DNA of 64,000 nucleotides from CAYLLT01 sp964384465. Its GTDB lineage: Bacteria > Planctomycetota > Phycisphaerae > UBA1845 > PWPN01. Numbering within the stretch: the stretch's first letter is position 1; each line of letters begins with the position of its first letter. Positions 52,635 through 60,489 of the stretch are shown piece after piece. The translations under genes were made by a program, and so were the position numbers. The DNA is taken from contig CAYLLT010000007.1 in assembly GCA_964384465.1 (NCBI GenBank), positions 21,698 through 85,697 of the forward strand. Direction: 5' to 3'. The notes beneath the pieces are model-generated. The model was not told where the DNA came from, ran no database searches, and saw nothing but the letters and a program-made list of their open reading frames with translations.

Positions 52635-53072
52635 CTACAAGTGCACGATCCGAATATCGCCCCACTTGTCGCGAAGGTATTCGACAACGAGACGCCGGTG
52701 ACAATGCTCGGCCGTCGGTTCGCTGCACAACAAGGCGGTCGGCGTCTCAAAAAGGCCGCGATCCACGACCTGTTCGATACGGCGTTCGGCCATCAGCTCC
52801 AAAAACCGCCTTTCATACTCGTTCCAATCGATGACTTTCTTTCGATAGGATTTCAGCAAGTCCTCCGTCGGGGCCAGCGACAGATCGTGCTGGTACTCCG
52901 CGCCGCACAGGGCATCGAGGAAATAGGGTAAATCCTCGCGCTTGGTGTATCCGGCCAGTTGGGACGAATTGTTCAACCGGACATCCAGCAGTCGTTTGAT
53001 GCCGGCCCGTTTCAGGGTCCCGAAGAACTGGGGTGCTGATTTCTGGGTAAAACCGATCGTAAAGATTTCCAA
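52635..53072 (-). CDS. DUF488 family protein (second copy)
   Basis: 145 residues from TTG 53072, giving MEIFTIGFTQKSAPQFF. Family motifs: LLDVRLNNSSQLAGYTKRED, EYERRFLELMAE, ALLCSEPTAEHCHRRLV (the conserved Cys-Ser/Glu...C-HR site). The start lies within the end of the preceding DUF488 gene (61-bp overlap in another frame). Biochemical function not established. Confidence 0.8.
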   Translation of the reverse strand: MEIFTIGFTQKSAPQFFGTLKRAGIKRLLDVRLNNSSQLAGYTKREDLPYFLDALCGAEYQHDLSLAPTEDLLKSYRKKVIDWNEYERRFLELMAERRIEQVVDRGLFETPTALLCSEPTAEHCHRRLVVEYLRDKWGDIRIVHL

Positions 53073-53599
53073 TTGTCGATGGCCTCCTCTTGGAAGAGAG
53101 GGAGTTGACCGTCCGATTCCTGTGCTTCCACGGCGGCGTAATCTTCGATCCCGCCGGAACCGCGGATGTGCCGGACCTCGACGCCGCGATCCGCCAGGAC
53201 GCGGGCGATCAGCAGATGACGGTGACACGTGGCCGGGTCTTCCTCGCTGCACATCAATGCCAGGCGATGTTGCTTGGAGAGGCCTTCGATTTGGGAAATG
53301 CCTTCGAGAAACCACGGCGCTTGTGCCATGCGCGAGTAGAGAGCGTGACCGCTCGAATCATAGAAGTCGATCTCCATGGGCCGGCCGCCCAATGAATCGC
53401 CCATGAACATGTACTGAATGTTCTTTCGCGGCGCCACCGCCTGAAGGACATCGCGGTCGAATTGCTGGCAATAGGAAGATCGAGGTTGCGAGCGCACATC
53501 GACCAATACCTGGACCTGGTGAGACGTCAGCAGGGACAGGAAATGGTCCAGCGTGTGATTGGAGTGCCCGATGGTCAGGATGGAACGATCGGATGGCAT
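53012..53599 (-). CDS. DUF488 family protein (first copy)
   Basis: 195 residues. ILTIGHSNHTLDHFLSLL, LVDVRSQPRSSYCQQFD, YMFMGDSLGGRP, LALMCSEEDPATCHRHLLI. Clearly paralogous to the downstream copy but with a longer C-terminus (GIEDYAAVEAQESDG). It starts the three-gene group DUF488-DUF488-dual OB. Confidence 0.85.
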   Translation of the reverse strand: MPSDRSILTIGHSNHTLDHFLSLLTSHQVQVLVDVRSQPRSSYCQQFDRDVLQAVAPRKNIQYMFMGDSLGGRPMEIDFYDSSGHALYSRMAQAPWFLEGISQIEGLSKQHRLALMCSEEDPATCHRHLLIARVLADRGVEVRHIRGSGGIEDYAAVEAQESDGQLPLFQEEAIDNWKSLRSVLPRNQHPSSSGP

Positions 53600-53676
53600 G
53601 AGAATGCGGATCGCCTCTTCCGGTCAACTCTTGAAACCCGATCGCATCATAGCACGCGGATACAGCATTGTCAGGA

Positions 53677-56600
53677 TCAGTTGGCCACGATATTCACCAT
53701 TCGCCCCGGCACGCAAACGGTCTTCCGAATCGTCTTCCCCGCCAATTCTTGTGCAATCCGCGCGTCCGCCAGCGCGACCGTTTTCATTTCCTCCTCGCTC
53801 GCCGATGGTGCGATCATGATCCGCGAACGCAGCTTGCCGTTCACCTGCACCGGGATTTCGACCATCTCATCGACACACAGCGCTTCGTCGTACTGCGGCC
53901 ACGGTTCAAACGAAATCGAGCGCGTCCATCGGCTCCCCTGAAGCCGTTGCCAAAGCTCCTCGGCCAGGTGCGGCGCGATCGGCGACAGCAGTTTCAGCAT
54001 CGGCTCGGCCACCTCGCGCGGCACCTGCTCGCCCTTCATCGCGTTGTTCAACTCGATCAGCGCGGCAATCGCGGTGTTGAAGTGCAGACCGGCCATATCG
54101 GCCGTCACGCGCTTGATCGTCTTGTGCAACCATCGCCGTAGCTCATCACTGGCGGGATCGTCCGTCACTTTGAGCGTCCCGTCTTCGGCCACAAACCGCC
54201 GCCATATCGCGTGCAGGAAGCGGCTCATGCCGACGATGTCCCGCGTGCTCCACGGCTTGCTCGCCTCCAGCGGGCCCATGTACATCTCGTACGCCCGCAA
54301 GGTGTCCGCGCCGTACTCCTCGCCGATCTCATCCGGCGACACGGCGTTCTTCAGGCTTTTGCCCATCTTGCCGAGGCTGCGGGTCAGCGACTCCCCGTTC
54401 GATTTCCGCACGAACCGCGCCTGTTTGCCCTCGCCACATTCCTCGACATCATGCACGTCAACATACAAGCCGCGCGAATCCTGATATGCGTACGCCTGGA
54501 TGTATCCCTGATTGAACAACCGGCCGAACGGCTCCGGCGTGCTGACGTGTCCAAGGTCAAACAGCACCTTGTGCCAGAACCGCGAGTACAGCAGATGCAG
54601 CACGGCGTGCTCGGCCCCGCCGACGTACAGATCGACGCCTCCCGCGTGCGGGGTACCGTCGGACTTCAGCGATACCATCCAATGCTTCTCGATAGCCGGA
54701 TCGACCATCGCATTCTGTTGGTGCGGGTCGAGATAACGCAGGTAGTACCAGCACGAACCCGCCCATTGCGGCATGGTGTTCAACTCGCGGTGGAATGGGC
54801 GGACTTGTACGCCATCAGGTGCGGACCGGCCCTGATGAACCAATTTGACCGTGCCCTTTTCGGTGATGTATCCGCCGACGTTCACCCATTCCGTCGCCCG
54901 GCCGAGCGGCGGAGACGGCGCGGCATTCGGATCGTCCACGGCATGTGGGCGGAAATCGTGCAGCTCCGGCAGCTCCACCGGCAGCTCGCTCTCATCCAGC
55001 GGGTACACTTCGTCGGTTTCAGCATCATGCACGATCGGGAACGGCTCGCCCCAGTACCGCTGCCGGCTGAACAGCCAGTCGCGCAGCTTGTAATTCACAG
55101 CGGCCTGACCGAGGCCGTTCTCCTCGAGCCACTCGGCGATCCGCTGCTTGAACTCCGCCGTCGGCAATCCGTTGAACCCGCCGGAATTCACGGCGATGCC
55201 GTCACCGGTATATGCTTCAGAGAACTCCCGCGGATCCCGAACATATGCGTCGCTGATCAGGCGAATCGCGGATTCCGGCAATGATTCAATTTTGGATTGC
55301 ATTTGCTTCCGAATCGTCGCCATGAACTCCGGCCCAAAAGTGGCCGAGGCCTGCGATTCGGATATCGAACTAATCTCACCTGTCGTGAGTTCGTGAACAT
55401 GGACAGTTGGGGCGGTGATTGGTTTCTGCCCCGACTTGGTTATCTGTTCAATGAACCAGTTATCCGGGGGCGACACGACAGCTTTGATCGTCAGACCAAA
55501 ACGCTTTGCGAACTCAAAATCCCGCGTGTCATGCGCGGGTACGGCCATGATCGCGCCGGTGCCGTAGCCCATCAGCACGTAATCCGCCACCCAGATCGGA
55601 ATCCGCTCGTTATTCACCGGATTGATGGCATACGCTCCGGTGTAGACGCCCGTCTTTTCCTTCGTCTCAGCGGTACGCTCCAGGTCGCTCTTGTTACGGG
55701 CGGTCTCCACGTACGCCTGCACTGCCGGCCGCTGAGCTTCCGTCGTGATCGTCTCCACCAGCTCGTGCTCGGGCGCGAGCACCATGTACGTCGCTCCGAA
55801 CAGCGTGTCCGGCCGCGTGGTGTAGACGCGAATGACCTCGTCGCTGCCCTCGACGGCGAAATCGACCTCCGCCCCTTCGCTGCGGCCGATCCAGTTGCGC
55901 TGCATCAGCTTGATCGGCTCGGGCCAATCGACGAGTTCGAGATCGTCCTCCAGCCGCTCGGCGTACGCGGTGATCCGCAGCATCCACTGCCGCAGCGGCC
56001 GCCGATACACCGGATGATTGCCGCGCTCGCTGCGGCCGTCGGCGGTCACTTCTTCGTTGGCCAGCACGGTGCCCAGCGCCGGGCACCAGTTCACCGGCAC
56101 CTCGGCCAGATACGCCAGCCGGTAATTGTCGAGCACCTCGCGCCGCTGCGGCTGGGATAGCTCCACCCACTTCTGCGTGCCAAGCGGCGGATTGATGGTC
56201 AGCGCCTGCATGACCGGCAACTCCGCGGCCACCAGCTCGCCGTCAAATCGCACCACCAGGTGTTCCTGTTCGAGTTTCTGCTCCAGTGAGCGGATCGGCC
56301 GGGCCGCATTCTCCGCCGGGTCGTACCAACTGTTATAGAGCTGGAGGAAAATCCACTGCGTCCACTTGTAAAACCCGACGTCCGTCGTTGCGATCTCGCG
56401 GTCCCAGTCGTAGCCGAGGCCGAGCCGCTGCATCTGCGCCCGCATGGTGGCGATGTTCTTTTCCGTCGTCTCGCGCGGGGGCACGCCGTGCTCGATGGCG
56501 TACTGCTCCGCCGGCAGCCCGAACGCGTCGTAGCCCATCGGGTGCAGCACGTTGAAGCCGCGCATACGCATGAACCGCGCGAAGATGTCGGTCGCGATGT

Positions 56601-56793
56601 AACCGAGCGGATGCCCGACGTGCAGCCCCACGCCGCTCGGATAGGGGAACATGTCCAGCACGTAGAATTTCCGCTTGGCCGGGTCAAACCCCGGCTCGCC
56701 GGGATTCGGCGTGCGGAACGTCTTGTGTTCCAGCCAGAACCGCTGCCACTTGGCTTCGATCGCCTTGAAATCGTAACTCACTGCCGAAGTCAT
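53677..56793 (-). CDS. leuS: leucyl-tRNA synthetase
   Basis: 1038 residues from ATG 56793 (the open frame goes to 56922 without family match). Class I signatures: HVGH at 58-61 (HIGH type), WCPALGTVLANEEV, TTRPDTLFGATYMVLAPEH and GTGAIMAVPAHDTRDFEFA in the editing domain, LRDWLFSRQRYWGEPFP, VDLYVGGAEHAVLHLLY, and KMGKS near residue 808. It is longer than the common 820-880 residues; part of the excess is about 70 residues in the editing region (FIEQITKSGQKPITAPTVHV through FMATIRKQMQSK...SDAYVRDPREF). Confidence 0.96.
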   Translation of the reverse strand: MTSAVSYDFKAIEAKWQRFWLEHKTFRTPNPGEPGFDPAKRKFYVLDMFPYPSGVGLHVGHPLGYIATDIFARFMRMRGFNVLHPMGYDAFGLPAEQYAIEHGVPPRETTEKNIATMRAQMQRLGLGYDWDREIATTDVGFYKWTQWIFLQLYNSWYDPAENAARPIRSLEQKLEQEHLVVRFDGELVAAELPVMQALTINPPLGTQKWVELSQPQRREVLDNYRLAYLAEVPVNWCPALGTVLANEEVTADGRSERGNHPVYRRPLRQWMLRITAYAERLEDDLELVDWPEPIKLMQRNWIGRSEGAEVDFAVEGSDEVIRVYTTRPDTLFGATYMVLAPEHELVETITTEAQRPAVQAYVETARNKSDLERTAETKEKTGVYTGAYAINPVNNERIPIWVADYVLMGYGTGAIMAVPAHDTRDFEFAKRFGLTIKAVVSPPDNWFIEQITKSGQKPITAPTVHVHELTTGEISSISESQASATFGPEFMATIRKQMQSKIESLPESAIRLISDAYVRDPREFSEAYTGDGIAVNSGGFNGLPTAEFKQRIAEWLEENGLGQAAVNYKLRDWLFSRQRYWGEPFPIVHDAETDEVYPLDESELPVELPELHDFRPHAVDDPNAAPSPPLGRATEWVNVGGYITEKGTVKLVHQGRSAPDGVQVRPFHRELNTMPQWAGSCWYYLRYLDPHQQNAMVDPAIEKHWMVSLKSDGTPHAGGVDLYVGGAEHAVLHLLYSRFWHKVLFDLGHVSTPEPFGRLFNQGYIQAYAYQDSRGLYVDVHDVEECGEGKQARFVRKSNGESLTRSLGKMGKSLKNAVSPDEIGEEYGADTLRAYEMYMGPLEASKPWSTRDIVGMSRFLHAIWRRFVAEDGTLKVTDDPASDELRRWLHKTIKRVTADMAGLHFNTAIAALIELNNAMKGEQVPREVAEPMLKLLSPIAPHLAEELWQRLQGSRWTRSISFEPWPQYDEALCVDEMVEIPVQVNGKLRSRIMIAPSASEEEMKTVALADARIAQELAGKTIRKTVCVPGRMVNIVAN

Positions 56794-56857
56794 GGAGGCA
56801 TCATAGCTGGCGGGAAATGCGGAGCAAAGCAAGCTGAACGGGGTCAGCGCTGAACGC

Positions 56858-57745
56858 CTATTGGGCGGAAGCGGCCACTGGTATATCGCGCACCCAGGTT
56901 GCTCGCGCCCTTTGGGCCGCATCGCTCAGCGCGCGTCGGTAACGCAAGATCAGCAACAACGACCATATCCCGAAAATGATCATCCCCAGCCCCGCTCCGC
57001 ACGAAACAACCCCCACCCCCACCCAGGCGGGTGCCGCTCCCCGCCCGGCGCTCTTGAAGGTCAAGTATGCCATCGTCCCCCCGGCAAGTATGAGCCCCTG
57101 CGAAATGATCAGGCCCCACATCACCAAGCGAGTGCGGTCTGCGAGCTGCTGCTCGGGGATGCGCAGGGCGAGTTGACGAGCGTAGACAAAGACCACAATG
57201 AACTGCACGAGGCCAACAACCCCAGCCACCGAGGAGATCGCTATGGCCAGACGTCTATCCAAATGCTGGGCTCCGTGCGACATAAACCCGATGACGAATG
57301 AAGCCACCGCGGCAAACCTGGCCACTTTTCGAACCGTTGTGCCTTCTTCGTTTTGGGAGGGGTCGGGCTGCGTCACTTTCCAGTAGGCAATGAGGCTGAT
57401 GATGGCAACAAAAACTTGCACGATGTCCATCACCAGCGAGCTGGCCGATGCGCCTTTCGTGGCGCCAGCGATCCCACCAGCGATAATTCCGAGCACCAGA
57501 CCCAGCACGATTGAAGCCACCATCCAGTTCATTCCGCTCGCGAGTTGCTCGACCCAATCGGGATCGCAATACCTCAGCAGGTTGCCGTACTGCGACCGTC
57601 CGATCGCCGTGCCGCATTCGGGACAGACGCCATCCGGATTCAGTCCTCGCAGGTTGTACCCACAGCGCAGACATGACAAGTCGGTATCGATGTGGCCTTG
57701 CGCGTCCAGCGCCACCGGGTTGGTCGGATACGGCGTGTATGACAT
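56858..57745 (-). CDS. membrane protein with N-terminal planctomycete-type zinc ribbon
   Basis: 295 residues from ATG 57745 with AAGGGAGT upstream. Residues 24-46 are LSCLRCGYNLRGLNPDGVCP plus ECG, a ribbon very common in Phycisphaerae proteins. Then six hydrophobic helices (about 73-95, 103-125, 145-160, 168-190, 206-228, 243-270). Function unknown. Confidence 0.7.
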   Translation of the reverse strand: MSYTPYPTNPVALDAQGHIDTDLSCLRCGYNLRGLNPDGVCPECGTAIGRSQYGNLLRYCDPDWVEQLASGMNWMVASIVLGLVLGIIAGGIAGATKGASASSLVMDIVQVFVAIISLIAYWKVTQPDPSQNEEGTTVRKVARFAAVASFVIGFMSHGAQHLDRRLAIAISSVAGVVGLVQFIVVFVYARQLALRIPEQQLADRTRLVMWGLIISQGLILAGGTMAYLTFKSAGRGAAPAWVGVGVVSCGAGLGMIIFGIWSLLLILRYRRALSDAAQRARATWVRDIPVAASAQ

Positions 57746-57871
57746 GTGAACTCCCTTAGAACTGAGGACATGACGTGCGAAACGGACATGAGCTTAACAC
57801 TGTCCGCCAGCGAATGGAAGCGTACCCGAGCACCTGTGCCACTTCCGTGTCGGCAGTGAGAATGAGTACGA

Positions 57872-57898
57872 CCCACTGTTCACAGAACAGTGGCACAC
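57872..57898. repeat. short palindrome CCACTGTTC...GAACAGTGG upstream of mddA end
   Basis: CCCACTGTTCACAGAACAGT GGCACAC inverted repeat. A related unit lies on the other side of mddA at 58713-58740. Confidence 0.75.
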
Positions 57899-57906
57899 GG
57901 CCATTC

Positions 57907-58680
57907 TCAAGCTGTCTCGCCGCTCGCCGACGTCCCGCGTCGCGGCAGCGGCAGGACCATCGGTGTGGCAGCGCGATAACGGCGGTAATCATCACCGAGC
58001 AACCGCAACAGATCGCGCTCCTCGAACGTGATGCCGACGAAAATGTAAGTCGTGGTCAGGAGACTGAAGAGGAGATGCCCCTGCGACATGGTGGGGGTTG
58101 ACCAGAAGGCGATCAAGAACCCCAGCATCAGCGGATTGCGGACCAGTCGGTAGAGGACCGGCATGGCAAAACCGGGATGCGTGTACGGCCGCTCTTTGAA
58201 GTGCAGAACGACTTGCCGCAGGCCGAACAGGTCGAAGTGATCGATGAGGAAGCTGGAATAGAGCACGAGCAGCCAGCCGCCCGCACTCAGCGCGTAGAGT
58301 CCCCAGCGCGCAGCCTCCGACCGCACGTCCCACACCGTCGCCGGCATCGGCCGCCACTGCCAGTAGAGCGTCAGCAGGATGATGCACGTCGCCACCACGA
58401 ACGTGCTGCGTTCGATGGGCTTCGGGATGACCTTTGTCCATCGTGCCTTGAATCCGGGCCGCGCCATGATCGTATGCTGAACCGCGAACGCCCCGAGCAG
58501 CAGCGCGTTGATCAGCAGCGACGGCAGCCACGGACCGGGCGTTCCCGAGTCGATCGACTTGGGCACCACCGCGTTCGACAGGAACCCGATGGCGTAGAGG
58601 AACGTCACGAGAAAGAGAAGGTAAGCGACCGACCCATACAGGAGGAATAACCAGCGATGCGAACCACGAACGTGCGACAT
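57907..58680 (-). CDS. mddA: MddA-like methanethiol S-methyltransferase
   Basis: 257 residues with about five hydrophobic helices, NnrU/isoprenylcysteine-methyltransferase-like. Motifs match MddA: YAIGFLSNAVVPKSIDSGTP, AVQHTIMARPGFKARWTK, YWQWRPMPATVWDV, LIDHFDLFGLRQV, LVRNPLMLGFLIAFWSTP and ITFEERDLLRLLGDDYRRYR. MddA methylates methanethiol to dimethyl sulfide with S-adenosylmethionine. Short palindromes of one type lie on both sides of the gene. Confidence 0.82.
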   Translation of the reverse strand: MSHVRGSHRWLFLLYGSVAYLLFLVTFLYAIGFLSNAVVPKSIDSGTPGPWLPSLLINALLLGAFAVQHTIMARPGFKARWTKVIPKPIERSTFVVATCIILLTLYWQWRPMPATVWDVRSEAARWGLYALSAGGWLLVLYSSFLIDHFDLFGLRQVVLHFKERPYTHPGFAMPVLYRLVRNPLMLGFLIAFWSTPTMSQGHLLFSLLTTTYIFVGITFEERDLLRLLGDDYRRYRAATPMVLPLPRRGTSASGETA

Positions 58681-58712
58681 CAGAATACGCCCGTTGCGAA
58701 CCGATCAATGAT

Positions 58713-58740
58713 CACTGCTCTCAAAGCAGTGGGACACACG
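58713..58740. repeat. short palindrome CACTGCTCTC...AGCAGTGGG near the mddA start
   Basis: CACTGCT-CTCAA-AGCAGTG followed by GGACACACG; same design (GTGCCACTG / CAGTGGGACACA) as the copy at 57872. Confidence 0.75.
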
Positions 58741-58751
58741 CATCGAAAGAC

Positions 58752-60137
58752 TTACTGAATCGCGACCTGATCATCCTTCGCTTTCGCAGGGACCACTGTG
58801 CCGAGGAAGTGCAGGAACTGCGTTCGCGTGAGGATGGGGATGGACATCGCCTTGGCCTCGTCCTTGGCCGTCTCGAACGCCTTGCGGGCGACCTCGCGCT
58901 CGGCGGCATGCTGCTTGGCGGCATCATTATCCGTTTCGACGGCTTTGACCGGCATCGGCGGCGGGGCGCCCAGCACGACGAAATCCACGCGCGTATCCAC
59001 CGCGTCCACCACTTTGCCGCCCCATTTCGCGATCAACTTCGCCACATTCTCACCGCCGGGATCGTCCACCTTGCCGTCGAAGTTCAAATCGAAATCGCCG
59101 GCCACGAAAAAGTTGAACTGCCGGTTGCGGTCATAAACCACGTTGGCGATCGCGTCGCCTTCGAGGATCGGATCGCCCGGCGTGCGATTGGTCACGCGGG
59201 CCTCTGAAGTCGTATCGAACACGGTCGTCACTTCGATTGAGGCCTTCTCCTTGCCGTCCTCCCCGACGCCGCGCACCGACGAATACACCGCGAACGGCAT
59301 CCCCGGACGGATCTGATCCTTGCGGCCCAAACTGATGTACACGATGTCCTCGTTCGCGACCGCCCGCACGACGGTGCCGTCGGCGATCTGCATCAAAGAA
59401 AGTTTCTCACCGGTCGGCTGGAACTTCGCGAGCTTCTCGGCCATCTCCTTGACGCGCTTGTCCTTCTCGGCCATCGCCTGTTCGAGCTTCTGCCGCTGCT
59501 GACGTTCGCCGCTCAACTGCTGGCTGGCCGACGCCGACGCCGCGTCCAACTTCTTCTTCAAGTCCTCCACCTGCGTGTTCCACGCCTCCTGGTTGGCGGC
59601 GCCGCGCTGCTCCAGTTGCTGATACTGCTGCTCGAATTGTTGCGTTTTGTCGGCGAATTCCTTGGCCCGCTTCTCGGCCGCCGTGTTGAGCGCGGTCAGC
59701 TTGTTGTTCAACTCGTCCCGCTCGGCCACCGTCTTGGCCAGCTCCTGGGCATTGGCGCTATATACCTTGAAGATGCCCTGTAGCGCGGTCAGCATCGTCG
59801 AGTCGGCCGCGATGCCCGCCTTTTTGACCTGCTCGTCATCGGCGATCGGCTTCATCGCCGTCGCGATCGACTGCTTGAGCTTCTCCGGCTCGTCGGTGGC
59901 CTCGCCGAGCACGGTCTGGGCCAGGTCGCGCATCGTCTGCCGCGTTTTGTTGGTTTCGGCGTTGGCGTTGGTGTACTGCTTGCCCGCCTGGTCCACGGCC
60001 GCCTGCATGTCGCTGTACTTGGTGTAGATGGTGATGGTGACAGCGAGCGAGGCGACGGTGAGGCAGACGAACACGATGAGGGCGATTTTGACCCCGTCAA
60101 GGCGGCTGCTGACGGGGGCGCGAGCGACTACGGCCAT
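58752..60137 (-). CDS. membrane-anchored coiled-coil protein with C-terminal BRCT-like domain
   Basis: 461 residues from ATG 60137, which has AAGGAG 8 bases upstream. One N-terminal membrane helix (IALIVFVCLTVASLAVTITI), then a long Ala/Gln/Lys/Glu-rich coiled coil (about 40-230), a beta-rich middle (GTVVRAVANEDIVYISLGRK), and a C-terminal BRCT-like fold (FFVAGDFDLNFDGKV, VAKLIAKWGGKVVDAVDTRV, FVVLGAPP, PILTRTQFLHFLG). The role is unknown; BRCT folds usually mediate protein or nicked-DNA binding. It is divergent from polA. Confidence 0.7.
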   Translation of the reverse strand: MAVVARAPVSSRLDGVKIALIVFVCLTVASLAVTITIYTKYSDMQAAVDQAGKQYTNANAETNKTRQTMRDLAQTVLGEATDEPEKLKQSIATAMKPIADDEQVKKAGIAADSTMLTALQGIFKVYSANAQELAKTVAERDELNNKLTALNTAAEKRAKEFADKTQQFEQQYQQLEQRGAANQEAWNTQVEDLKKKLDAASASASQQLSGERQQRQKLEQAMAEKDKRVKEMAEKLAKFQPTGEKLSLMQIADGTVVRAVANEDIVYISLGRKDQIRPGMPFAVYSSVRGVGEDGKEKASIEVTTVFDTTSEARVTNRTPGDPILEGDAIANVVYDRNRQFNFFVAGDFDLNFDGKVDDPGGENVAKLIAKWGGKVVDAVDTRVDFVVLGAPPPMPVKAVETDNDAAKQHAAEREVARKAFETAKDEAKAMSIPILTRTQFLHFLGTVVPAKAKDDQVAIQ

Positions 60138-60244
60138 CAGTGGCACTCCTTACAGATGACACAGCATTGTTGTCGCCCCCAATGGGTATGTCAATTCTTA
60201 AGGGTGGCATGGGTGCATGTCCGTACCTGCCGGCGAGGCGAGTT

Positions 60245-60298
60245 GTAGGTCCCGCCTGCCGGGCGGGACCGGGGTTCGGCCCGGCAGGCCGAACCTAC
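60245..60298. repeat. compound inverted repeat GTAGGT...ACCTAC (intergenic)
   Basis: GTAGGTCCCGCCTGCCGGGC at the left and CCGGCAGGCCGAACCTAC at the right, with two internal hairpins. In the 352-bp gap between the BRCT-like gene and polA. Confidence 0.85.
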
Positions 60299-60374
60299 AA
60301 TCCGCAATTCGCAAGCGACGTACTTCGTATGCACACGGACCGCACGACATATACGGACATGCCACCCGCAGGCT

Positions 60375-60400
60375 GGCGGCCGACTCGAAGGTCGGCCGCT
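60375..60400. repeat. short palindrome GCGGCCGAC-TCGAAG-GTCGGCCGC
   Basis: 9-10 bp arms flanking TCGAAG; second palindrome in the polA upstream gap, which otherwise holds a short TCCGCAATTCGCAA tract and no gene. Confidence 0.8.
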
Positions 60401-60489
60401 ACACGCAGTAAACCGCGCAACTTTTGCCTACTTGACCGTCCTCCCGCGAATATCTACAGTCCCCTACCGGTGGGGCAATCCGGGTTCCC

